From the NCBI GenBank assembly GCA_001936135.1, contig CP012811.1, positions 1,860,001-1,924,000 of the forward strand: a stretch of DNA of 64,000 nucleotides, written 5' to 3'. Under the pieces are notes generated by a model. The model had not been told where the DNA came from. It did no database searches and worked only from the letters and a program-made list of their open reading frames with translations. The position numbers were made by a program, and so were the translations under genes. Positions within the stretch are counted from its first letter, which is position 1; each line of letters begins with the position of its first letter. This DNA is from Saccharomycopsis fibuligera x Saccharomycopsis cf. fibuligera (lineage: Eukaryota > Ascomycota > Saccharomycetes > Ascoideales > Saccharomycopsidaceae). Positions 10,360 to 20,909 of this stretch are shown here, piece by piece.

Positions 10360-11448
10360 TCATCGCAACACCGCAATCTTCTTTGTTTGATTCTCGGAAT
10401 ACTCCACCTTCATGTCTTTTCCAAAAAACCTCACCCCGCTTTGAGCAGACTTTTTCGCCACTTTAGCTTGCTCTAACTTGGCGAATGTAACAAATGCTTG
10501 ACCTCGTAATTTAAAATCATGAGGTTTCATGTTAATTTCCACTATATCACCGTATGCGCTAAAATATAAAAAAATTGCATCACGAAGTTTAGGGAGGTGG
10601 ATCTTGTCGTTGAGGTTGCTAAGATAGAGGGTTAGGTTGGGTTGAATTGCGTCAGTTGTTTTCTGTTTTTTGGTTGGTGGTTGTGTTTGTGATTGGAGCT
10701 CTTTGCGTTGTGGTATTGGTTTCTCGGGTATGCTTGGGACGGTGGTAACGGCTGTAGTAGTAGTAATAGTAGTAGGAGTAGCAGTAGCAGCAGCAACTTT
10801 CCCATTCGGCTTTTCATTTGCATCTGTAGTGGTGTTGGGGTCATTTTCTACTTTAGCGTCATTTTCAGGTTCTATTTCCTGTTTATTCAGCACTTTATTG
10901 TTTTCTTTTAGGTCTTGTTTTGTACTAATATCACTCTCGTTATTAGTGTCATTGGCATCCGTAGTGGCAGTTTCTTTAACTTGAACTATTTCCAGCACCC
11001 CTTCTGTATCATTTTCCTTCTCCTTCAGTTTCTCTTCTTTTTCATCACCATCATCGTCATCGTCATCAGGCTGCTTTCTTTTCAATTTGCTTGGCTGCTG
11101 CTGCTGCTGGTCATGAATCTGACCAATTGTGGTCTTTTCATTTGTCTTCGTCTTAGCTTTACTTTTAGCTGATCCTTTTGGTCTTCCCTTGCCCTTTGGT
11201 TTTGTAGCATCTTGCTGCTCTGATAGTCCCTCAATCTGATTTTGACTTGGGTCCTGGTCCTGGTCCTGGTCCTGGTCCTGGTCCTGGTCCTGGTCCGGCA
11301 CTATTGTATCATTATCATGCTGTTGTGGCTGCGGCTGCAGTTGTTGTTTTTGTTCTTGGTCTTGCGGCTGTTCTGTCTTTGTCTCCTGTTCTGCGGCTGT
11401 CACTGCAGCAGTGTCTGCCTTTCTTGGTCTTCCTCTTCTAGGTGGCAT
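10360..11448 (-). CDS. MSL1: U2 snRNP protein U2B''/Msl1-like RRM protein with an AT-hook N-terminal extension
   Basis: 362 residues. The last 90 or so form one RRM: RNP2-like LYLSNL at 274-279, RNP1-like RGQAFVTF at 315-322, ending FFGKDMKVEYSENQTKK. This closely resembles yeast Msl1 (U2B''), which binds U2 snRNA stem-loop IV with Lea1 (U2A'). The first 270 residues are unlike the roughly 110-residue yeast protein. They carry two AT-hook cores (GRPRK near 6-10, GRPKG near 88-92), a Gln/Asp-Gln repeat at about 51-66, an Asp/Glu-Lys stretch and a Thr-rich segment, all apparently disordered. No methionine lies between residue 1 and the RRM, so the long start is the only AUG start unless an intron was missed. 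The RRM is assigned with confidence; the extension's function is unknown. Confidence 0.8.
   Translation of the reverse strand: MPPRRGRPRKADTAAVTAAEQETKTEQPQDQEQKQQLQPQPQQHDNDTIVPDQDQDQDQDQDQDQDPSQNQIEGLSEQQDATKPKGKGRPKGSAKSKAKTKTNEKTTIGQIHDQQQQQPSKLKRKQPDDDDDDGDEKEEKLKEKENDTEGVLEIVQVKETATTDANDTNNESDISTKQDLKENNKVLNKQEIEPENDAKVENDPNTTTDANEKPNGKVAAATATPTTITTTTAVTTVPSIPEKPIPQRKELQSQTQPPTKKQKTTDAIQPNLTLYLSNLNDKIHLPKLRDAIFLYFSAYGDIVEINMKPHDFKLRGQAFVTFAKLEQAKVAKKSAQSGVRFFGKDMKVEYSENQTKKIAVLR
11245..11298. repeat. In-frame CTGGTC hexamer repeat coding for Asp-Gln
   Basis: On + the sequence is a run of GGTCCT/CTGGTC units. In the MSL1 frame (-) it encodes alternating Asp and Gln at residues about 51-66. 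Length variation would change protein length in two-residue steps without a frameshift. Confidence 0.9.
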
Positions 11449-12032
11449 TATTATTTCAGTGAAAATTCGTCAAATGAACTGCTACCGGAAACTTCTAAAC
11501 GTGAAAACAATTGTCACTTGGTACTGCTATTCTGACACTCATGTTGATATTACTGTGCTCTGCTCTTTATTATTGAGGCTGTTTAATATTTTTTCCTGTG
11601 GCCAGGGCTCGTAATACCAATGACAGAGCTCATAACCTAAGATCTACCCGAGGACCCTCTTTCTCTCTCTCTCTCTCTCTTCCAGCTGCTGCAACGCTAC
11701 TATCAAAATGAGTTGATTCTACAAACCTCAAAATGCCTCCTTCTGAGATAATTACATTGCTGTAGTTATCTCTATGTACTGCTCATTGATGCCACTTCTA
11801 TATTTAAAAACTTGTGAGCTGATTTTCCTACAATCATGACATAATTACCGGGTAGCTGACTGCTACTAACACTGGGAACGGCATTCCCCAAAATGATGAA
11901 AACAGCAAAGGAAAAAAAAAAGAAATAAAAAAGACGTTACAAGTGCGGCTATAGCTTTAATTTCTTTTAATAATTTTTTTCTTCTCAACTTTCGACTTCA
12001 AATTTACAACACCTGTACTTTTTGGACTGGGG
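11449..12032. promoter_or_regulatory. Divergent promoter region MSL1 / ENA
   Basis: 584 bp shared by two divergent genes. It includes a (CT)n run at about 11660-11681 and an A-rich stretch at about 11908-11930. No TATA box is obvious for either gene close to its ATG. Confidence 0.55.
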
Positions 12033-12121
12033 ATGAAGTCTTCTAACGCCACTGCCAAAGATGATTGTGATTTTCCAAAATTGAAAAAAACTAGTATTGG
12101 CGCCGCTACTTTACCTGGTGT

Positions 12122-12165
<44 letters not shown>

Positions 12166-15100
12166 GTTTCGTTGACAATTGTGTTAACGATCCTTATCGA
12201 CTACCTATAGACCGAATTGCATCACTATTGCAAACTGATATTGTTAATGGGTTAAATGATGCTCAAGTCACTGCGTTGCTAAAGGCCCATGGCCCAAACC
12301 ATTTGGGTGAGCAGCAAAGCATCTCGTACTTGCGGATCTTAGCTCACCAGGTCTTCAATGCCATGATCTTGGTTTTGATCATTTCGATGGTTATTGCCCT
12401 AGCCATCAAAGATTGGATTTCGGGTGGCGTTATTGGATTTGTATTATTTGTGAACATTTTTGTTGGCTTTTTGCAAGAAGTTAACGCCGAAAAGACTATG
12501 GATTCTCTTAAGAACTTATCTAGTCCTTCTGCTAGAGTCAGCAGAAATGGAATTGACTTAACCATTCCTGCCGACCAAGTGGTTGCTGGAGACGTTGTCC
12601 ATATTACCGTTGGTGACACCATTCCTGCAGATCTAAGGCTCATTGGTTCCATGAATCTAGAGACCGATGAAGCTTTACTTACGGGTGAATCATTACCAGT
12701 TGCCAAGGACCATGCTGTGGTTTATAATGATAACCTCAATGTACCAGTACCGGTAGGTGATCGATTAAACTTGGCATACTGTTCCTCGGTGGTATCTAAG
12801 GGCAGAGGCACTGGTATTGTCTATGCTACCGGATTAAACAGTGAAATTGGTAAAATTGCTAAATCTTTACAAGGCAACGGCAACACCTTTGTCAGAAAAG
12901 TTGACAAGACTGCAAACCGCACTCCAAGTAAAAGAGAATATGTGTATGCCGTGTTGGGAACTTGTAAGGATATTATTGGTAATGTTTTGGGGGTTTCCAA
13001 AGGTACTCCGTTACAAATTAGGTTAGCATGGCTTGCCATTTCTTTATTTTGGTTAGCGGTGGTGTTCGCCATTGTGGTGATGGCTTCGCAAAAGATGCAT
13101 GTTACTAGACAAGTTGCCATTTATGCAATCTGTGTAGCATTATCCATGATTCCGTCGTCGTTGGTGGTGGTTTTGACAATTACTATGGCAGTAGGGGCAA
13201 AAGTCATGATTAAAAAAAATGTTATTGTTCGAAAATTGGACTCTTTGGAAGCTTTAGGTGGAATTGATGATATTTGCTCCGATAAGACAGGTACATTGAC
13301 TCAAGGCAAGATGATTGTTAAAAAAGCTTGGGTTCCGAGTGTTGGAACATTATCTGTTGGTGACTGTCATGACGTTTATGATCCTACTATTGGAGAAGTG
13401 AACTTAGTTAGGCTCGCTAATCCGGCTACTATTGCTGAAAATAGTGGTACGGCTGTTGATAATGAAATTCAACCGATTACATTATCCGCTTCTGATGGGT
13501 TACCTCTGGATCTTGAACTGTTTTTGCTTACTGGTGGGCTTGCTAATATTGCCTCATTACACAAGAACATTGATGGGTCTAGTGGTGATAGTAATACGGT
13601 TTGGAAAGCTAATGGTGATGCTACGGAAATCGCTATCAGAGTTTTCACCAGCAGACTTCATTTAAGTAAAGAAGTGCTAGATTCGCGATTTGAGCATGTT
13701 AATGAGTTTCCCTTTGATTCTTCGGTCAAAAGAATGTCCGCTATTTATACTCATAGGGAGTCTGCTAATGTCAAAGTCTATACTAAAGGCGCAGTGGAAC
13801 GGGTTTTGGAATGCTGTGAGTTTTGGCAAGGCAGTAATGATAGTGCAACTGACGGTGGTAGTGTTCCATTGACCAAGGAAGCCATTACCCTCATTGAAAC
13901 ACAAGTGGACGTTTTGTCAAGTCAGGGTTTACGTGTCTTGGCATTTGCCAGCAGAGACATCTCTGAGCTTAACCTTGATATCACCAACAGACAGCATGTT
14001 GAATCCTGCTTAAGTTTTCAAGGCTTGGTGGGCATTTACGATCCCCCAAGAGTGGAAAGTGCTTCATCAGTGGCAAGATGCCATCACGCTGGAATTAACG
14101 TTAGAATGTTAACTGGTGATCATATTGGTACTGCTAAAGCTATTGCTCAAGAAGTTGGTATTTTGCCACAAGATTTGGATCGTCATTATAATCCAGATAC
14201 TATCAAATCAATGATTATGACTGCTGATCAATTTGATAGCTTAAATGAAGATGAAATTGACAAATTACCTGTCTTGCCATTAGTGATTGCTCGTTGTGCA
14301 CCACAGACCAAAGTTCGGATGATTGAGGCATTGCATCGTCGGGGAAAATTTGCTGCTATGACTGGTGATGGGGTAAATGATTCACCGAGTTTAAAAATTG
14401 CTGATGTTGGGGTTGCTATGGGATTAAATGGATCTGATGTAGCTAAAGATGCATCTGATATTGTTTTAACTGATGATAATTTTTCATCGATTTTGAACGC
14501 GGTGGAAGAAGGTAGAAGAATGTCTGCCAACATTCAAAGATTTGTATTACAATTGTTGGCTGAAAATGTTGCTCAAGCTTTTTATTTGATGATTGGACTA
14601 GCCTTCATTGACAAGAATCATCAATCGGTTTTTCCCTTATCTCCTGTGGAAGTTCTTTGGATCATTATGGTAACTTCTTGTTTCCCATCAATGGGGTTAG
14701 GCATGGAAAAAAAATCTGAAGATATTCTTGATCATCCTCCTAATAATGAGATTTTTACTAAGGAAATGCTTTTAGACTTGTTTGTCTACGGTCTTTGGAT
14801 GTCTGTATGCTGTATCCTATCATTCGTCATTATTGTGGTTGGCGTCGAAGACATGGATTTGGGCTACGATTGCAATAATACTAATGCTGACACTGGCATA
14901 TGTGATGTGGTTTTCCGAGGCAGATCAGCTTCATTTGCAGTAATGACATGGTGTGCCCTTTTACTTGCTTGGGAATGCTTGCATTTCAATAACTCATTGT
15001 TTCGAATGAGACCAGGATCGACAAAGCCATGGTGGAAACAAACTGGTGAAGATTTATGGGAAAATCAATTCTTGTTCTGGTCAGTAGTTTGTGCTTTTGC

Positions 15101-15413
15101 TTCAGTGTTTCCTGTGGTGTATATTCCAGTAATTAATACTAAGGTATTTATGCATAAAGGAATCACTTATGAATGGGGGATTTCTTTTGCATTGAGTATT
15201 CTATTTATCGTTGGTGCAGAATTTTGGAAATGGTGCAAGCGGATTTATAAGCGCAAGAAAGGAACTTTGATGGCAAAGACTACTGACGAGTTGATGCTTG
15301 AAAGAGATCCTTTTTCAAAGTATGGCACTATTGCCAATGGTGATGTTAGTGCTAACGCTAATACTAATGCTAATGCTAATAATGAGAAATTTGCTAATTC
15401 GCAAGCTGTGTAA
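12033..15413 (+). CDS. ENA1: P-type Na+/Li+(K+) exporting ATPase, Ena family (type IID)
   Basis: 1126 residues, slightly longer than S. cerevisiae Ena1 (about 1091). All P-type ATPase hallmarks are visible: TGES near 217-220, the phosphorylated Asp in DKTGTLTQGKM near 417, MLTGDHIGTAKAIAQEVGIL, and the hinge MTGDGVNDSPSLKIADVGVA near 776. The transmembrane block SVFPLSPVEVLWIIMVTSC and the tail VVYIPVINTKVFMHKG match the fungal ENA subfamily rather than Ca2+ or H+ pumps. Family role: expels Na+ or Li+ from the cytosol at the plasma membrane under salt or alkaline stress. An N-terminal poly-Thr tract from an ACT repeat and an Asn/Ala repeat near the C-terminus are unusual. ENA genes are often tandem in yeasts, but only one copy is present here. 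Confidence 0.93.
12121..12165. repeat. (ACT)n repeat coding for poly-Thr
   Basis: About 14 consecutive ACT codons encode a threonine tract at residues about 31-44 of the Ena protein, in its cytosolic N-terminal tail before the conserved cation-ATPase N-domain. Confidence 0.95.
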
Positions 15414-15469
15414 ATGGGCATTACGGCTAGATGTTGGTAAGTTTATCATTAACAAGTAGGAAGACTAAA

Positions 15470-15503
<34 letters not shown>

Positions 15504-16655
15504 TAATGCTTATAAAAGCTGAAAAAATTGGAAAAAGACTATCAAAAAAGGAGAAAGTTGTAACTCTCAAAAATTCTTCACGCTATTCTATTCTTCGTAC
15601 GGGTCTAGATGCTCAGTTGAATCAAGAAAAACTCTGTCTTAACTTTTCTTTCATCTTAACCTTTTTTTTTCTCTTTCAGGATTTAGCTATATCACAAGTA
15701 GCACTAAATTAAATTCTATTTTCTTTATTCTACATATCATCGTTCTTATTCATTAGGCTAATAAAAATATATCTTCCTACTAAAATAATCTTTGTTGTAA
15801 AATCTTCCCTCTAAAGTTTTAGTATTTCTATCCTTTTAAGGCTAGAAGTTCTAATAAAAGATACGTCTATGTCTATGCTTTATTTATTGTGTATGTAACA
15901 AATATCATAAGACGAGATGAAAGCCAGTGATTTTTACGTTGAGATCTACTCCTTTTTTACTTTGTTTTTCTCACATATTTGGAGAGCTGCTGGTTTGTAG
16001 TCGAGTATGAAAGCAATATCCATCTTCCACCTTTCCTAGCCTGATATTTGGCTCTGTATTATTGGTCTTGCTCTTTGTATAAACGCTGCATCTATTCAAT
16101 CTTACATTGTAGCATAATCCAATTGGGAATCCAACTCCACGAAGAGCAATCTTTGCTCTGCTAAACACAGCGTACACAAGTGCCCGCACACTTACTAATC
16201 TCCAAGATTCCACTGGGTATAATAAAGGGGCATTTTCCCCGTTACCCGGCTGCGTTTTGTTCACTGAGGGCAAAAAAAAAATGTCAGCGCTGGGGCTGGG
16301 GCTGGGGCATCGGTCGATGGGCATAGAATTTTTTTTCAGTTGACAATTGTGTTTGAGATTTCAACATTGACTTAAAACGTTTTTTTTTTTTTTTTTTTTT
16401 CATTGCTGCTGTTCTTATTCTTATTTTTTGTTATTTTACTTTACTTTGTCAAATCAATTGAGTTGGATAAAATTTAAAGTTACAATTCGGTTTTATTATA
16501 GATCATAGAGTTCTATAAAAACAAAAAAAGAATAAAACCCACTGAGAGCAGAAACAAGATTTACGATTAAGCTTAGTTGATTGGAGAAGATATACGTTTG
16601 GCTAATATTCCTTGTCTTTTTTCACAACATCAACATACATCGAAATTACTAAAAC
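15414..16655. other. Intergenic region ENA-MDM38
   Basis: 1.24 kb. A poly-A tract lies at about 15472-15500, T-tracts at about 15661-15670 and 16380-16400, and three G-runs (GGGG separated by CT) at 16292-16307. Pyrimidine- and A-rich sequence precedes MDM38. No gene supported. Confidence 0.6.
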
Positions 16656-18455
16656 ATGAGTTATAAGCGCTCAGTTGAGCAAATCGTTAGCCGTTCAAGC
16701 CGGTTAGGGTTAGTGAGCAAAACTGCTCCTGGGTTATCTTGCTACAGATACGCCACCATTAGTGGTGTTAATGCCAATGGTTCTCTTAGCAATGTTAATG
16801 GTGTGGGTTTAATCAGTGGCGGTAGTATCAGATTCAATTCCCAGAAAAACGATATTGGTAAAATACTCAGTGAGACTAAAGACGAAGTTAACAAATCGAT
16901 TAATGAAAAAGCAGCTCCAACATCTGCTGAAAAAGCACAAGAGCTTGCCAAGAATGCCGAGAGTCAAAAACAGCCGAAGCAACAAGAAAAAAAATTGACG
17001 ATTTGGGAAAAAGTCAAGCATGAAGCTAACCATTACTGGTCCGGTACTAAACTTCTTGGATTTGAAATCAAAGTCGCTACCAAGCTACTTTTTAAGATGC
17101 TTCTTGGATATGAATTGACTCGTAGAGAAAATACTCAATTGAAAAGAACTCTTAGTGATGTGCTTAGACTTGTGCCATTTTCCGCATTTGTCTTGGTTCC
17201 ATTTGCTGAATTGTTATTGCCTGTTGCTTTGAAAATTTTCCCAAACTTACTTCCTTCCACTTATGAATCTAATCAAGATAAACAGAAAAAGAGGGAAAAA
17301 TTGATGGCTATTAGATCCAAGGCTTCAACATTTTTAAGAAACACTATTCAAGAAAGCAACAACTTGATGAAATTGCCAAAGAAAATCACCGAAGAGGAGA
17401 AATTTTTGTTTATTGAATTTTTCAGAAAAATTAACGTCATTGATCAAAGACCATCTAACGAACAAATTATTAAAGTTGCTAGATTATTCAAAGATGATGA
17501 TGTTTTGGATAATTTATCTCGTCCACAATTGGTGGCTATGGCCAAGTATATGGGATTGACTCCATTCGGCTCCGATAGTTTCATTAGATATCAAATCAGA
17601 ACCAAATTGATTGCCGTTGTTCAAGATGACAGAGCTATTAGATACGAAGGCGTTGATGCATTGTCCACCACTGAATTGAAATTAGCTTGCAGATCTAGAG
17701 GGTTGAAAAATGTTGATGTTTCCCCAGGTAGATTAAGAGATGATTTGAACACTTGGTTAGAATTAAGATTGAACCAAAAGATTCCATCAACTTTGTTGAT
17801 TTTGAGTTCGATTTACACTTATGGTCAAAGTGACGTTGACAATTATTATGATGCTTTGTTAAATGTCTTGTCTTCTATTCCTGATGAAGTTTACGATGTT
17901 GCTAAATCTGAATTGAGTGATGATTATAAGATGAAATTGAATGTATTGAAAGAACAACAAGAAAAGATTCAAGAAGAAAACGAACAAGAAAAGAAGATGA
18001 GCCAAAAGATTGTTGAAGAAGAACAGCCCGCTGAAAACGCTGAAAAACAAGAGCAACAACAATTGAAAGAACAAGAACAGCAACAAGCTGAGAAAGATCT
18101 TGCTAGTCAAAAGAGCAAAAGTAAAGAAGTTTGGAAAGACAGAGAGCCAGTGGAAGGTGAAATCATTAAAGATGATAAGAGCATTGAAGAAGAAGTTAGC
18201 AAGGATGAAAGAATTGTTGCTGATCTTGCTGCTAAGAGCTCCAAACCATCAATTGAAGATGAAGCTAAAACTGATGACAGAAGCGTTGATGCTGAAGCTA
18301 ACAAAGATAACGATGAAGGATTAGCTGATCGAACTATTGATAGAGAAGGTAAGAGAGTCCAAGAAGGTGAGTTGAGTACTCTTGAAAAAGAAACTACTGC
18401 TACTGAAACTCTCAATGCTGAAGCAGCCAAAAAGGAAGCAGAATCCAAAAAATAA
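16656..18455 (+). CDS. MDM38: LETM1-family mitochondrial inner-membrane protein (Mdm38/Ylh47)
   Basis: 599 residues. The N-terminus is rich in Arg, Ser and Tyr with almost no acidic residues, consistent with a mitochondrial presequence. The LETM1 core begins near WEKVKHEANHYWSGTKLL (about 117-134). The LETM1 block GYELTRRENTQLKRT precedes a single transmembrane segment at about 172-197. The matrix ribosome-binding-like domain follows to about residue 400, and a charged Glu/Lys/Gln-rich coiled tail with Ala/Asp repeats ends the protein. Family role: K+/H+ exchange and volume homeostasis in mitochondria, and contact of mitoribosomes with the export machinery. Yeast has two paralogues, MDM38 and YLH47; the long acidic coiled C-terminus does not decide between them. 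Confidence 0.88.
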   Translation: MSYKRSVEQIVSRSSRLGLVSKTAPGLSCYRYATISGVNANGSLSNVNGVGLISGGSIRFNSQKNDIGKILSETKDEVNKSINEKAAPTSAEKAQELAKNAESQKQPKQQEKKLTIWEKVKHEANHYWSGTKLLGFEIKVATKLLFKMLLGYELTRRENTQLKRTLSDVLRLVPFSAFVLVPFAELLLPVALKIFPNLLPSTYESNQDKQKKREKLMAIRSKASTFLRNTIQESNNLMKLPKKITEEEKFLFIEFFRKINVIDQRPSNEQIIKVARLFKDDDVLDNLSRPQLVAMAKYMGLTPFGSDSFIRYQIRTKLIAVVQDDRAIRYEGVDALSTTELKLACRSRGLKNVDVSPGRLRDDLNTWLELRLNQKIPSTLLILSSIYTYGQSDVDNYYDALLNVLSSIPDEVYDVAKSELSDDYKMKLNVLKEQQEKIQEENEQEKKMSQKIVEEEQPAENAEKQEQQQLKEQEQQQAEKDLASQKSKSKEVWKDREPVEGEIIKDDKSIEEEVSKDERIVADLAAKSSKPSIEDEAKTDDRSVDAEANKDNDEGLADRTIDREGKRVQEGELSTLEKETTATETLNAEAAKKEAESKK

Positions 18456-18958
18456 GTCAAATGAACTTTAGCTAAATGTAGTTTGTTTCTATTGTCTTGA
18501 TTGTACTTGTTGATGTCATGGGTTGCGCCTACATTTAATAACAAATGGCATCCAAAGTTTATATTCATATCTCCATATCACATTCATGCCCCTATTCATT
18601 AAACTGTTTATTTTATTTTATTTTTCTATTATTGGTTAGTCTTTTTATTATGTTCTTCTTTGATGATTGTTTTTTCATGTTTTTACTTTTATTTCTATAC
18701 CATTCAACATTACTGTCTCGGGTTTTAAGCCTTATTAACTTTTTTTTTTCAATTACCCATATTGGGTCTGATGAAATGATGAAACTTACTTTATGTGCAA
18801 CGATACTGAACAAAAAGAAAAAAATTGATGAAAAGTCTTCAAAATAAAAAATAAAACAATACTAATACATACATTTGAACATAAAATCTAAATAACACCG
18901 AAAAAAATTAACATAAATATAAATCGTAATACAAAAATAAAGCGCTTTTTGTCAGTAC
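18456..18958. other. Convergent intergenic region MDM38 / DUT1
   Basis: 503 bp of AT-rich sequence between convergent genes, presumably 3' UTRs and polyadenylation signals. No gene seen. Confidence 0.6.
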
Positions 18959-19630
18959 TTAGTTACCAGTACTGCCAAATCCACCTTCGCCTCTACTAGT
19001 ATTATCCAATTCGGATTGTTCAATCTCCACAATATCAGCATTAACAATTTTTTCCAACACCAACTGAGCAATTCTGTCACCTTTTTTAATTTCGAAATCT
19101 TTTTTGGAGTGATTAAATAAAGCGACTTTCACTTCTCCACGATAATCAGCATCAATGACACCAGCACCAGTGCTGATACCATGCTTCACTGTCAATCCGG
19201 AACGTGGTGCAACTCTACCATAAGTACCAATTGGAACAATGATTGAAATGTCAGTAGAGACTAATCCTTGACCCTGAGCTGGAATGAGAGCTTCAGCGGA
19301 AGCATAAATGTCGTAGCCAGCGGCAAGGGCAGAACCTTTGGTTGGTAAAGTGGCATTTTCTGATCTTTTGTAAACTTTGAGTTGATCATTGAGCTTTTGC
19401 TTTTTTGGTTGTTGTTCTTGTTGTTCAACAACGGCAGCATCAACGCTAGTGGCTGGAGTTTCAGTCTTGGCTTCCTGTGGCTTGGTTTCAGCGGTCATTA
19501 TTATTGTAGATGATTTGGTTGATATGTTATAGGCAAAGGCTAAGTTGCAATTTGCTAGTGGCTGACTCTTAGTGGTTAATAGTGATTTAGTAATGTGTCT
19601 CGAAGTAATAGAACGACGTAAAAAGCTCAT
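18959..19630 (-). CDS. DUT1: dUTP pyrophosphatase with a probable mitochondrial targeting N-terminus
   Basis: 223 residues from the first real ATG at 19630. The five dUTPase motifs appear in order: [49 protein letters not shown] and [10 protein letters not shown]. Role: hydrolyses dUTP to dUMP, keeping uracil out of DNA and feeding dTMP synthesis. The yeast enzyme is about 147 residues. Here about 45 extra residues begin [15 protein letters not shown], basic, hydroxylated and without acids, like a mitochondrial presequence. A second in-frame ATG at 19498 (MTAETKPQE) would give a shorter form lacking it; a Gln/Lys linker then leads to the core. This suggests mitochondrial and nuclear/cytosolic isoforms. 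An MCB element lies just upstream. Confidence 0.92.
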   Translation of the reverse strand: MSFLRRSITSRHITKSLLTTKSQPLANCNLAFAYNISTKSSTIIMTAETKPQEAKTETPATSVDAAVVEQQEQQPKKQKLNDQLKVYKRSENATLPTKGSALAAGYDIYASAEALIPAQGQGLVSTDISIIVPIGTYGRVAPRSGLTVKHGISTGAGVIDADYRGEVKVALFNHSKKDFEIKKGDRIAQLVLEKIVNADIVEIEQSELDNTSRGEGGFGSTGN

Positions 19631-19688
19631 AAACAAAGTCGCGAAAAGAAAATAAAAACTGGAAAAAAAATGGGGAACTTGGCGAGCT

Positions 19689-19695
19689 TATATAT
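19689..19695 (-). promoter_or_regulatory. TATA box of DUT1 (candidate)
   Basis: A TATATAT stretch lies about 60 bp upstream of the first DUT1 ATG. The short distance leaves little leader before that ATG, so some transcripts could start after it and use the internal ATG at 19498. Confidence 0.45.
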
Positions 19696-19717
19696 TTAAT
19701 ATTTTGGGCCACCACGA

Positions 19718-19723
19718 ACGCGT
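19718..19723. promoter_or_regulatory. MCB (ACGCGT) element upstream of DUT1
   Basis: A perfect MluI cell-cycle box lies 88 bp upstream of the DUT1 ATG, just beyond the TATA-like element. In yeasts MBF (Mbp1-Swi6) drives G1/S expression of DNA-synthesis genes through ACGCGT, and dUTPase belongs to that functional class. A single hexamer can occur by chance. Confidence 0.6.
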
Positions 19724-20144
19724 CGAATAAATTGTAAAACTAAAACTAACTGTTATTGTTACTGAAATTTATTTATTTTTTTAGGCGCAACCGTGTTCCG
19801 GTTTCAGGCACGTGAATGTGACCCTCGCAATTGAAGCTTGCATCGACCACTACAATATATATCATAAAGGCACGGCAAATATACTGAATTGAATGAGCTA
19901 TACTTAGATAGCAAAAAAACGAATTAAAGAAAGATACATGCAAGAGAAATGAAGTCAAGAAAAAAATTTCAAAAAGTAAATTAGTTAAAATTTTGACTTT
20001 AGGCAGCGATTTCCAGAATCAACACTGCAGAGAAGTAAATGTGAAAGTATGGGTGAGTGCAAACTAAATACAGCATAACAAAGAACAAAAGAGAAAGAGA
20101 TAAATTGCAATTGCTTATAGCCATTTAGCAAAATCAAGGCTCAA

Positions 20145-20909
20145 TTAGAGGAAATAATGGCAACCAGCTTCACAGACACCATATAACACCGTGAGCCCCG
20201 TCACTTGCCAGCAGTTTTCCACCATGTTTGAAGTTTGTTGAAGGTAATTGCACAAAGTCAAACATTGATTACTAGTGAGAATTGGAGTGGTACCATCCCT
20301 TTTCATCATTGCTAACTCATCATCACTCCACAAAGTAGTTGTTTGATTAGCGTTACTTCTATCGTAAGTTTTACCGGCAAGGTTACTGTTACCAGCAATG
20401 GAGGAACTGTTCAGTTGCGCAGCGAGTCTTTTCAAATACAAATATTCAGCCAGCAATTCGAGTCTGATATCATCTTGGAATGTGGTATTAGTGTTATGGC
20501 TACCTGGCTGTTGTTGTTGTAAGGCTGTCTTTTGCTGAATTCCTAACAATCTCAATAAAGTTGATTTATCCTGGGTAGCATTTCTATTCTTAGTATCTTC
20601 TTCACTTGGCCACTGGTATTGCATATCATAGCCACAAAGTTCTTTTCGAGCTGCTTGATACCAGAAAGTTTGATTCAAGTATTGAAATTGTGGTGTAGCA
20701 GCAATACATTGGCCGAATTTGAAGAAACGGTCACTGACGTCGTCACAGAGATCCGATCCTAAGATGCCGCTGCTGGCCTTGAGCTGAGGAGTGTAGGATA
20801 GTTGTTGCAGTTCTTGTTGTGGAGCTGTTGGGATAGCAGCACCATGAGCAATAGTGATCAAAGAAAAAGCTACTGCAAGGATTAAGGAGAATGGGTGAGC
20901 TATGAGCAT
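20145..20909 (-). CDS. Small secreted cysteine-rich protein, unknown function
   Basis: 254 residues, not recognised. A signal peptide of about 23 residues (MLIAHPFSLILAVAFSLITI, then AHG) is clear. Eight cysteines lie in the mature part, five of them in the last 50 residues. Several N-glycosylation sequons (NQT, NAT, NTT, NSS, NQT) are present. A dibasic Lys-Arg at residues 203-204, followed by DGTTPILTSNQ, resembles a Kex2 cleavage site and would free a 50-residue Cys-rich C-terminal peptide. No GPI signal is seen (it ends CEAGCHYFL). It could be a wall-associated or secreted effector-like protein or a processed precursor; the sequence does not say which. Confidence 0.7.
   Translation of the reverse strand: MLIAHPFSLILAVAFSLITIAHGAAIPTAPQQELQQLSYTPQLKASSGILGSDLCDDVSDRFFKFGQCIAATPQFQYLNQTFWYQAARKELCGYDMQYQWPSEEDTKNRNATQDKSTLLRLLGIQQKTALQQQQPGSHNTNTTFQDDIRLELLAEYLYLKRLAAQLNSSSIAGNSNLAGKTYDRSNANQTTTLWSDDELAMMKRDGTTPILTSNQCLTLCNYLQQTSNMVENCWQVTGLTVLYGVCEAGCHYFL

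Larger units (their letters stand above)
19631..20144. other. Intergenic region between DUT1 and the secreted-protein gene
   Basis: Contains the DUT1 promoter (TATA-like, MCB) and a CACGTG E-box at about 19810-19815. The rest is AT-rich 3' sequence of the 20145 gene. No gene seen. Confidence 0.55.
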
